Of a stretch of DNA of 64,000 nt, positions 54,324 to 64,000 are shown piece by piece. This DNA comes from Phanerochaete sordida (lineage: Eukaryota; Basidiomycota; Agaricomycetes; Polyporales; Phanerochaetaceae): positions 62,001 to 126,000 of the forward strand of contig BPQB01000035.1 in assembly GCA_019973155.2 (NCBI GenBank), written 5' to 3'. Position 1 is the stretch's first letter; every line of letters begins with the position of its first letter. The position numbers were made by a program, and so were the translations under genes. The notes under the pieces were generated by a model. The model was given only the letters and a program-made list of their open reading frames with translations. It had not been told where the DNA came from and made no database searches.

Positions 54324-56916
54324 ATGCTCACTCTCGCTCGCCCCGAGGACGCGCAAGACGCCGAGATTCAGGCCACCAATGTCGACCACGCCGGCTCCGA
54401 CAAAGGACCTACGCGTACCGCTCAGACCTCAGCCAACGAAGATCAGAGAGATGGCCTCCTGGGGCGAATTCTTAGGCGCATATATCCAACGAGGGAGACT
54501 GAGAGCGATTCTGTCGGGGCTCCGCGGGCGCAGGGGCTGCCTTCTCCCGCCGTGAACGACCGCAGTCGACGTAGCGTGACACAAGAGCGCCCGCACGCGA
54601 GCGAGGAAAGCGTTCTGGCTGAAGATGACGCGCCTATGGGAGTCAGGCTTTCGCAAAGACGGCTTGATGCTTTGCAGAAGATCGATGATAAAATATTCTC
54701 GTGAGCATTTCCCCCCTTTGCGAAAGATCAGTGACGTCTGAACCATTTTGTGCAGGTGGTTTCACATCAAACTGTGCCTCATAACCGGCGTTGGCTTTTT
54801 TGCCGACGCGTACGTCGTCGCGGGCCAATTATATGCGCATATATGCTGATCATTTCCGATAGATACGACATGTTCGCTATCAACCTCACGTCTGTTATCC
54901 TCGACTTTGTCTACTCCAGCACGTACGATGACCAGGCAGGAGTCTTGAAGATAGACTCCGATACCTCAAAGTCGAACATGCTCAAGGTCTCATCGCCAGT
55001 CGGAACCTTCGTAGGACAGCTTGTTTTTGGTTTCATTGCCGACAAAGTCGGTAGGAAGCGCATTTGTGAGTAATCTTCGTGTCGAGTTTAGGAGATAGCA
55101 GCTCATGGAAAAACAACAGATGGGATAGAGCTCATCATCATCGTGATTGGCACCTTGGGACAAGTATTCTGCGCCAACGGTCCCAAGGGCACCGTGAGCA
55201 TACACGCAGCCTTGTCTATTTGGAGACTCGTTGTACGTCTTCTACTCCATTCGTTGGCTCCTACACACTGAGATATATCGTCCACGTAGCTCGGAGTAGG
55301 AATCGGCGGAGACTATCCCATGAGTGCGGTCTATCCCTCTGAGTGCGCGCCCAAGCGCACTCGTGGTCGGATGATGACTGCTGTGTATTCCAGCCAGGGC
55401 TTCGGGCAGCTGGGTACGTTCTACTCCTCGTTATACTCAGCACCTAGACCTCACTAAACCTCGTGCCAGTCGCTGGTATTGTTAGTCTCATCGTCATTCA
55501 AGGCTTCAAGAACAACTTCCCCAGCGACGGAAACATCGCCCTCGCACAGACCCACGCCGACCACGCCTGGCGCATCATCCTCGCCCTCGGCTGCGTACCC
55601 GCTGCCATCGCAATCCGCTTTCGTCTCACGATCCCTGAATCCCCGCGGTTTACCATGGACATCGAGCGGAACGTCAGGCGGGTACGTGCATTACATCGCC
55701 CTACGCCGGCCCCTCTTGATTATTTGCGCAGGCCGAGAAGGATATCAAGACCTTCTTCGAAACCAGTCACTGGCAGTGGGATGAGAACTCTACGGCCACG
55801 CAAGTGCAGATGCCGACATCGCACCTCGCGGATTTCATGGACCACTTTGGAAACTGGAGTAATCTGAAGCGGCTTCTCGCCTGCGGGCACGCCTCGCTGG
55901 CGGTCAACGTGGGTGCGATCCAAGTCATCCCAGCAGCTCGCTCATCTGTATCTTCTAGGTTGCGTTCTACGGCCTTGCCATGAACACAAGCACCCTTTTC
56001 TGTTCCGTGGGCGTTGTGCAGTCTGTAGTCGCCTGCACCGTTCCGGCCGCCGCCGCAGGACACAACACCAGCACCAGCGCGTTTGGTGGCACTGTCTTCA
56101 ATGTAACCCTCGGTCCTGATAGCTTCTTCGACCCTCACGATGTATTGGGCGGCCTCACCGACTTAGCGGCAGCAAGCACGATCTTCGCCGCCGTCGGGCT
56201 CGTGCTCGGGTACGCAGCGGCGCTGATGCTCATCGACCACCCGAGCTTCGGGCGCAAGCGTCTCCAGCACTTCGGCTTCGGCGCGCTCACGCTGCTCTCT
56301 ATCATTTTGGGTGCGATTTCCGCATACCTTCTCGCTCTTTCGTATAAGGCTGACTTCGACTAGGCGCGGTGCTCAAGGCAGCCCCGACACTGGACACGCA
56401 GCCACCCGCGGCACACGCGCTGTTCGGCGGGGGCGGCTGGTCGCACGCCCTCATCGCGCTCGCGGTGCTCGCTGCGTTCTGTATGAGCTGCGGGCCGAGC
56501 GCGACGACGTTCATCATTCCCGGCGAGCAATTCCCGACGCGCCACCGCGCGACGTGCCATGGCCTGAGCGCGGCGGTGGGTAAGGTTGGTGCGATAATTG
56601 GGCAATTCGCAATTGTCGGAAATCGGAGAATGCAGCTCTGGCAGGCGTAAGGCGGTTGATTTGTTGTATCAGCGAGATAAATGCTGATTGAAGTGAGTGG
56701 GTAGCGTGTTGATGTTCATACCGTTCATGGTTACTGGTATGCTCGCCACGCGTGCCTTGGAGGAGACGAGCGGCGAGAAGCTGGAAGACCTGACGAACGA
56801 GCCGCAAGGAACGCTTGTACAATGTACGTTCTCCTCGATTACCTATTGATGTAAATAGATGGCTGACTCGTCTACGCGGCGCAGGTTCGGAAGAAGAGTC
56901 GCAACACACCGCATGA
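54324..56916 (+). CDS. PHO84-type proton:phosphate symporter (MFS, 11 exons, 681 aa)
   Basis: Exons 54324-54700, 54756-54809, 54863-55065, 55120-55232, 55290-55413, 55470-55681, 55732-55908, 55959-56310, 56364-56646, 56705-56823 and 56885-56916 join in frame to 681 aa ending TGA. After a long charged N-terminal tail come [31 protein letters not shown] (MFS motif), the signature [30 protein letters not shown] and [12 protein letters not shown], then the C-terminal half with [20 protein letters not shown] and [10 protein letters not shown]. These are diagnostic of the fungal high-affinity phosphate:H+ symporter family (PHS), plasma membrane. The N-terminal extension of about 125 residues is longer than usual. 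Two partial copies lie on either side. Confidence 0.85.
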
Positions 56917-58103
56917 CCCCCGCAATGATTTCCCAGTGATGAAACATTGCACACGCAGCGAATAACAGACTGACGCTTTAGGTACTCTTGCTGACTCGCA
57001 TCCATGTCATAGTATTTCTACTTTTAAGCTGTAACATTTTCGCCCTAATGGCAGCAGGTCGGCGATTGCAGCTTGGGACTGCCTCGAGAGGTTCCGCGTT
57101 CAGTGCACCTACGATGTACAGCAGTACCGCAGATACAGTGACGACGGAAAATAATGCACCAAAAAGGCGCCTGTGCATTTCCACACCCCTACGCTCGAGC
57201 ACGATGTACTCACTCTATACCCACGAGAGCTGGGACTTATGACGTGCATAGTCTTCTTATTATTATACGTAATTTACAGGGAGGTACACATGCTGGCCAG
57301 TCAGAACAAGGGGGCGGTCGGAATGCGCAGGCGCTTAGTGCTGTGCGTTATTTTCCGTCGTCACTGTACATGACGCGTGACCCCCCTCTGTACCCAGACT
57401 ATGACGCAATGTTGAGTTGCGATGAGCTAACTATGAAAGATTAGTGAGGATCTTCGATAGCGCAGAGGTACGACTCGCACGTCGAACGCACAGCGAGGCT
57501 AACGAACGGACGCGTAAGTCCGTAGTATAATAGCGTAAGCGTCCGTGTAAAGTCCATATGAACGGAAGGTCACTCATGCTCAGAGGTAAACAAGTCTCTG
57601 AGCGTGCTACGAGTCCGTGGGTGTGTTTATATACCGTAGACGAGTCCTCGTCGGGACTGAATGTCCGATAGATAATGTCCGATGAGTGTAAGCAATCATG
57701 ATGAAAATACAACAGCGGACCGAGAGAAACGTTGTCCATGCGGCCCGAGACATCGCGTCGGGCCGCACATTGCATAGGATCACGTAGGATCGCGCGGCGT
57801 AGGGCGCGAGCTGCGCCTCCGCGCTTTCGAGACTTTCGGGCCGCGAGGCACTGCGCGCCGTGTGCGCCGTGGAATTTTGACACTAACAAGGCTGTTTGCA
57901 AGGGGAATTGTATCTATGCCTATTTAGTAAATCGTGCGAGCCTTGACTAAACTATAACTTCTCGAGACTCATGCGAGACTCAAATCGAAAGTACTGTAAC
58001 ATCGATTAGATATGCACTTCTTCTAATCGATGGCCAATTCACGGACAGTCAATCCGACCGCGCTTCCGGTGCCACTACTGTCTTGCCCTACATTTTCAGA
58101 GCA
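56917..58103. other. Intergenic between convergent genes
   Basis: No convincing gene. A 156-codon frame at 57431-57901 (minus) has no recognisable motif and is not called. Confidence 0.3.
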
Positions 58104-59581
58104 CTACTCTCCTTCGTGTAATTCTTCGGCATCTCGCTCAAGCGGCTCCGCAGGGCTGGTCATGCGCGCCAAGCCCAGATTGGACATCGCGGCTGGACAT
58201 GCTTGTTCGTCGTCCGCGCAGCGTAAATTGAGCAGAGAGCGAGAGACCAGCACGGACGTGAGTCTATGTGGGTGCGTCAGCGTCGCGCGTTCTAGTGGTT
58301 AGTGAGATAGAATAGCCAGATGACGCACGTAGACATCACCTGTGCGAGACACAGTTTGCGGCCGAGCACGATCTGAGACACATTGAGCGCGTTGAGCACG
58401 CTGCGCAGCACACGCATTGCGTGCCAATTGTGAGGCACAATTATGAAGGCAGGTCAAGAACGGGGCTCACACGAAATACAGCGTGCCGTCGCGCAGCACC
58501 AGCGCGTGCAGAGGACTGCGCACGCGAAGCTCACGCGTCGCACGAAGTTGTGGGATAGTTTTCGCACACGTGAGTACGAATACGAGCATGTCGCAGAGTA
58601 GCGGTGGGACGCAGCCCGCCCAAGCTACTGGCGCATTCGTCAGCAAGCAAATCGTGGGCAGTGGTTTGATAGACGTACGGCTAGTGGAGCATTAGTCACT
58701 GGTTCAGTGAAAGAGTTATGCTAGACGTACATGAGGTGAAGATCATTGCTCATTATGAGCTCAAGATGGCAATCTCTGGATGAGGCCTTGTGAAGGCGGG
58801 CGTACCACCCTGGATTTCGGGCTAATACTGCACATATCTAGGTGGCCGGGAGCGTTATCTACGTATTAAGTAGAAGATGTATGCTGGACATACTGTGTTC
58901 GTAATCGCCGGTGCCAGAGACAGTATTAGCACAACACACAATAGTTTGACGTTTCTGTTGTACAGAGCATACGTTTTCCATGCGAGAAGCACTTCGAGAA
59001 TAAATATTAGCATCTTGCAATGTCAATAGTGGGGTTTAATTTGGAAGCACCTGACGTGACACAGTATGCCACAACTATGGTGAAGTCGTTCAGAGCCTGG
59101 AAGAAGGTCAAACTGTACTGCATTTAGCGATTTCAAACGTGCCAGCACAATGCCTATGGTACGCACGCCTTTTTCAGTGCGCATATGTGAGCTCCATCTG
59201 AGTCAAATACTGCTTAGCTCACCGAAAGTTCCCAATGCAGGTACATTTGCAGAATAACGATGGCCTCCAATAGCAGATTGTACCGATTAACCACGAATAG
59301 AACAGCAGGAAGCGTTCGTTGCTTTCCCCAAATCACTCTGAGCTCCGTGTCGAATGTGATAATGTGCTCGTATGTTACGAGCGCTGGAGGTGTTTAGCAG
59401 CTGCGGTGTACAGTAATCGAAATAGAGGCGCACCAAATATTGCACCACTGAGATAGCCCTGAATTGTAGTTGTATGTGTAGATGTGCCAGGTTCGATTCG
59501 CTGCTGCAGCATGAATGGATGAACAACGTGGAGTAAGGAGGTGCTGTTGCCAGCCTGAGTATGGATATGGTCGCAGGGCAT
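58104..59581 (-). CDS. DUF6533-type multi-pass membrane protein 4
   Basis: Start ATG 59581 (MPCDHIHTQAGNSTS), exon 1 ending IQGYLSGAIFG. Exon 2 reads LVTYEHIITFDTELRVIW then LFVVNRYNLLLEAIV (DUF6533 signature). Further segments are FQALNDFTIVVAYCV, WKTYALYNRNVKLLCVVL, WAGCVPPLLCDMLVFVLT, RSPLHALVLRDGTLYF and a last exon with SVLVSRSLLNLRCADDEQ. The stop TAG at 58106-58104 comes earlier than in its relatives, giving a shorter tail. Inner exon borders are approximate. Paralogue of the genes at 49855 and 62116; function unknown. It converges on the phosphate transporter. Confidence 0.68.
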
Positions 59582-61289
59582 TGTTATGTTGTGCCCCTAT
59601 CCTTCGGCAATGAGTCTTATATACCCTACTTCATCTGCCTGCCTTCATCTGCCATTTTACTCAGAGCATGTACAGACTCGGAGCGTCGGCATGACTGACA
59701 ACGAGTACGCAATTTGTTCTTCATTGCGCTGGAGCCGCTCAATGTGCGCAGAATATCAAGATCCATGTCCTGACAGCCTGTATGTCACAGAGACTGCTGT
59801 AACCAGGGCTCACGAGACTGCGGACCCCACTTGCGCACGGCGGCCGTGCTGAGCTATGTATCGCGAGCAGGCCAGTCGGAAGAGGATCATGTCGGCTACT
59901 ATCTCTGCCAGGGGCGTTCGCGCCGAGATCGTGATATCAGGCCGGATGTCCACCTCACGCGATCGCATTTTGAGCTCGTGCCGATCCTTGCCAGAAATGT
60001 CCAACGTAATTGGTGCTGAGCTGTGGCGAGTTTAGAAGGACACACACTCCGCTACATCGGGGGTACCTTACGATCCATGCAGAATTTTTTTAGCGGGGGG
60101 ATGCCTTCACCCGGTAGTAGGCTGTACCAGTTTGGATGGAGAGGAATGGCATTCCTGCGCAGGAGTCAAATTTTCGCGTCGAGAGTGATGTCCTGCCCAG
60201 AGATGGTAAAAGTCAATGCTACTCAGTCACGACTTACGATTATCGCTACGGATGTTTACGTAAAAAAACTAGTTGACTTTTACCATCGCAAAGTTGGAGA
60301 GCTGAGCTGGAGATGTAGAACTACATACATCTCTTCTAAACGCAGTCTAGGCTTGCAGACCATTGTCATGCTGCAAACAAAGTCGGTCCACGAGCAAGAG
60401 TGTTTAATAGATCCTTTACGCCGCCGCCCTTGCTTCACTCATCCGCTGCGTAGGGTACCTGCGGGTCGCCGGTTTTACTATAAATGGAGACGCCAGTTGA
60501 CTTGCCGGCACTGATTTTGCTGCGGAGTGGACGACGGTAGGAAACGCTTATACCCTGAGTATGACTAATGAGACGACTTCGAGTAGCAAGGGACATGTAG
60601 TCAGCTGGGATTTTACAATGCCAGATGGAAGATGTGAACAGCGGGCGATGCTCGAGATCACTAAAGGCCGATGGTCCCAGCGCGCAGTTTTTTGTACTTT
60701 GCAACGTGTAACGTACCGTCTAGACATTCTGCACGCATTGCAGGAGCACTGAGTCGTAAAGCTGCGGAGTCAGATGCAGAGAGCATAATTTACATGCTCA
60801 GAGAAGATATTGCGAGGATGGCCCGGGGCCGAAGGGCTACGTGCAACCTAGATTTAGCGACGAAACAGAAGGTGAACTATGTACACGTATGACAAGAAGT
60901 ACATCACTCTTTGATGCATCCTCGCACGTTACTGGCCGGCTTGCATAGAGGCCAGGTTCTCGTCGGAGTTGGCTTTCAAATTTTGCGTTTATGGGTTGTG
61001 CCTGCAGCATCCATCCACCCGGCTAGTACGTAATATCTGCACCTGGCCGCGGTAAACATGTCGAGTATCATCATTCGCGAGAATGCTGCAACAGCAATTG
61101 GACCCCCGTTTCTACCAATGCCGACATCACTCAGTGCGTGCCAGCGTCGAGCAAGAGGGCTACGATAATCTCCCATTTGATCCTCCTCCGTGGCCAGTTC
61201 TCTGGTGTTTCTCTTACATGCGCGAGCTCTGTGGGCGCATATACCACCTCATTAATAATACCATCCTTTTGCATGGCCCAACGATTTGC
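59582..61289. other. Intergenic
   Basis: No gene recognised in 1.7 kb. A short match (ATGCCGACATC, about 61116) to exon 7 of the phosphate transporter is too brief to extend the pseudogene downstream with confidence. Confidence 0.3.
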
Positions 61290-61900
61290 TGCTTTTTATC
61301 ATTCTGGGTGCGCTTTTCGTGTATCTCCTCGCTCTTTTCTATACAGCTGACTTCGCCTAGGCGCGGTGCTCAAGGCAGTTCCGCTACACGACGCGCAGCC
61401 GCCAGTAGCGCACGCGCTCTTCGGCGGTGGCGGCTGGTCGCACGCCCTCTTCGCGCTCGCGGTGCTCGCCGTGTTCTTCATGAGCTGCGGGCCGAGCACG
61501 ACGACGTTCGTCGTGCCCGGCGAGCAGTTTCCGACGCGCTACCGCGCGACGTGCCATGGCCTGAGGGCGGCTGCGGGCAAGATCGGCGCGATCGTTGGGC
61601 AGTTCGCGGTTGTCGGGAATCGGAGGCTGGAGTTATGGCAGGCGTGAGTCGGCCTGTGTTATTTCCGCAAGATTACACTGACAGTCAGTGGCGAATAGCG
61701 TGCTGATCTTCTTACCGTTCATGATCACTGGCATGATTGCCACATACGCTCTGGAAGAGACTAACGGCAAGACGCTAGAACACCTGTCGAACGAACCGCA
61801 GCATGAATTTATTCGAGGTACGCTCCACTAGTCGTATATTATATGCACGGCCTAATGAATGTGTGGCGTAGGTCTGGAAGGGTCGCAACATACCGCATAA
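61290..61900 (+). pseudogene. 3'-end copy of the PHO84-type transporter gene
   Basis: It matches the end of exon 8, intron 8 and exons 9-11 of the complete gene at 54324-56916, with introns kept. Exon 9 reads [57 protein letters not shown] and [14 protein letters not shown]. The last exons give IPFMVTG-like LPFMITGMIATYALEETNG and end GSQHTA at TAA 61898-61900. These exons are undamaged, but the 5' two-thirds of the gene is absent, so a functional transporter is not expected. It lies tail-to-tail with the DUF6533-type gene 5, as the complete copy does with gene 4. Confidence 0.75.
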
Positions 61901-62115
61901 GACATACAGGCCTCGATACCCCAATAAATCACGATACCCTCGTACAATCGAAATTTACTGTTCGAGTAATACTATAGGCGACATGCTTATGTTCCTCTAG
62001 CTACTCTATTGTTGACTCTGCTTCGCTAGCCCGCCTTGATGTCCGCTGCCTGTCTGCTGCGTCCCTGAATTTACGCTGCCCTCCCAGGAAATCCGTGACG
62101 AGAAGCCTGTAGCAC

Positions 62116-63699
62116 CTACGATAAACCGCGTACCGCCCACAGTGCAACGAATAAAGGCCGCACCTCTTCGATTTTGAGTCCAATCTCCTCTATCGAGCCG
62201 CTTGCCCGCACGTCGCCGTGCATCGCATCGTCGACGCACTCGTACCTCTCCTCCCCCTCTTCTCCGCCTCCCGCAAGCGGCCTTACCAGGCTCTCTATCC
62301 CACCAGCGAAACGCAGACTGCTAATCGCGGCCGCCGGCGCGTGCTGGTCATCCGCGCGGCGCAGGTTCAGCAGGAAGCGCGAGACGAGCACGGCGGTGAG
62401 CCTGCTCATATACTTGTCAGCATCGCTCCCGGGGCCAAAGATAGGGAAGGATGGGCAGAGCACGCACGTGAAGATCACTTGCGAGAGGCACAACACGCGA
62501 TCGAGCACGAGCTGGCTTGCGTTGAGCGCTGCGAGTGCGCTGCGCGTCGCGTCAGAAGATTTCCTCTCCGGCTAAGAGCGGCTGAAGAGCATACACGAAA
62601 TAGAGCGTGCCGTCGCGCAGGAAGAGCGCATACAGCGGGCTGCGCAAGCGGAGGCGGCGCGTCGCGCGCACCTGCGCAGCGGTCTTCGCCCACGTGAGCG
62701 CGAGCACGAGCACGTCGCCGAGGAGCGTCGGAAGGCGGCCTGCCCACGCGACTGTAGTATTTTGGTCAGCAGGTACTAGATTGTGAGAAGTGGGCGAGCA
62801 TTTACGGCTGTAGGTCGTGCGGTTAGAGGGATGACATAAGGAAGAGAATGCGCAGGTCATACGTTTGGTGGAGCTCGGCGGTCATTGTGAGCTCGAAATT
62901 GCATCCGCGTGGCGAGCCTCTGAGCAGGTGTGCTAGCCAACTCGACTTGTGTGCTGATACTACACATATCTGGGCCAAGCAGTGTTGGTCGACGAACAGA
63001 GGAATGATGAAGATATAGCGTACTGCGGTAGTGATTGCAGGTGCGAGAGATAGTATCAATACAAGACAGAAGATTCTGCTGTTCTTGTCGTACAGTGCGT
63101 ACATTCTGAACGCCAGGAGCGCTAGGGAGATATTCGTCAGCGTTCTACCATCACAGATTCCAAGAAGACAGGCTATGCGTACCTGCCGTCACACAGTATG
63201 CTACGATTATGGAGATGTCATTGAGAGCCTGCAGGGCTGTAAATCTGGATGCAACGGGACATCAATGGTAGTAGCGCGGGGGTACTATATTTACAGGACG
63301 CACGTCTAGTTTCGCAGGTCAAGGCCAGATCAGGTTCTTGCTTCGTCAGACGTACTGTGAGATCCAGACGCAGATATATCTGCAGCAGGACAATTGCATC
63401 CAGAAGCAGGTTGTAACGGTTGATGACGAATAAAATGGCAGGGAGCGTGCGTCGCCTGCCCCAGATGACTCGGATCTCCGCGTCGAAAGTGATGATGTGC
63501 TCGTAGGCGATAAGAGCTAAAATTGCTCAGTTGCAGCATACCAGCATCATTGCGAAGGAGGCGTACCAATCAATGCACCGTTGATATAGTCCTGAAAGAA
63601 GCTTGCATCTTGGAGCGGGCTGAGTTCAGCTTGCGGCGACCTGTAAGGATGTGCAAGCACGAACTCGCTATCAGAAACTGTACTGAGTTCGCAAACCAT
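62116..63699 (-). CDS. DUF6533-type multi-pass membrane protein 5
   Basis: Start ATG 63699 (MVCELSTVSDSEF), exon 1 ending FFQDYINGALIG. Exon 2 reads LIAYEHIITFDAEIRVIW, then LFVINRYNLLLDAIVLLQ (DUF6533 signature). Next are LQALNDISIIVAYCVTA, FRMYALYDKNSRIFCLVL, WAGRLPTLLGDVLVLALTW, RSPLYALFLRDGTLYF and VLVSRFLLNLRRADDQ with a long acidic tail, ending TAG 62118-62116. Inner borders are approximate. It is the closest relative of the gene at 49855, with which it shares MVC, HPYRSP and the ADDQ segment. Function unknown. Confidence 0.7.
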
Positions 63700-64000
63700 C
63701 TCTATGTTGCGGACGCATCCTGTGAGCAAGGGTCTTTAAAACCTTGTTCCCACTCCCGAGCCTTGTCTGTTCGCTATGTTCGACACCAAACGGAACACCG
63801 ATATTACAATGACAGGAAATGCGGAATTACCTACCGGCATCGGCTTCGTTGCGGAGCGGAGCGGACAACGCCTTGGACGCCAATGCTCCGAGCATATACG
63901 AATCGGCAATCATGGTGCTACAAAGAGCATGACGTCGCCTAGAACATATCGACTCCAGATGTAAGTTGTGATCAGCGGGCGATGCCCGGAGTCGTCGCAG
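63700..64000. other. Upstream region of DUF6533-type gene 5
   Basis: No gene is seen. It should contain the promoter of the gene starting at 63699; no clear element is recognised. Confidence 0.3.

Noticed and set aside
57431..57901. 156-codon minus-strand frame
   Set aside because: No motif, no neighbour logic, and translation looks random.
1..64000. CRISPR arrays, rRNA genes, bacterial operons
   Set aside because: No regularly spaced short repeats or rRNA sequence seen, and gene structure is eukaryotic.

Overview
The window looks like nuclear DNA of a filamentous basidiomycete, probably an agaricomycete. It is GC-rich. Genes are split by many introns of about 50-60 bp with GT...AG ends. 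The families present (tandem F-box/LRR-like proteins, DUF6533-type membrane proteins, a PHO84-type phosphate symporter, an NRPS) are typical of mushroom-forming fungi. There is no bacterial operon organisation. All names come from reading motifs; no database search was run.

Region 1 (1-21.1 kb) is an array of ten F-box genes, all on the minus strand and almost all intronless. The first runs off the left edge and the second carries an in-frame stop. Genes 2-3-4 and 5-6-7 are the same three-gene block in two copies, with matching intergenic DNA. Most of the genes have a TATA-like box 60-125 bp upstream and, further out, a palindromic TGTGGCCACA-like box. Two non-autonomous DNA elements interrupt the array. 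One is an 800 bp near-perfect palindrome with CACTG/CAGTG ends and a TCT target duplication (1562-2361). The other is a 961 bp element with 49 bp terminal inverted repeats that separates F-box gene 4 from its TATA box (8020-8980).

Region 2 (21.1-28.8 kb) is a GC-rich gene-poor stretch followed by a four-exon gene for a probable Ett1/Nro1-like nuclear protein.

Region 3 (28.8-38.4 kb) alternates two DUF6533-type membrane proteins with two paralogous 14-exon MFS transporters. The second transporter is divergent from the NRPS.

Region 4 (40.7-49.7 kb) is a nine-exon gene for a 2851-residue dimodular nonribosomal peptide synthetase: half-C, A1 with an embedded methyltransferase, T1, C, half-C, A2, T2, TE. 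The two modules share three intron positions and phases, so they probably arose by internal duplication. The predicted product is a small peptide with one N-methylated residue. The divergent MFS protein is a candidate exporter.

Region 5 (49.8-64 kb) holds three more DUF6533-type genes (minus strand), a complete 11-exon PHO84-type phosphate transporter (plus strand) and two partial, intron-containing copies of that transporter. This points to repeated segmental duplication.
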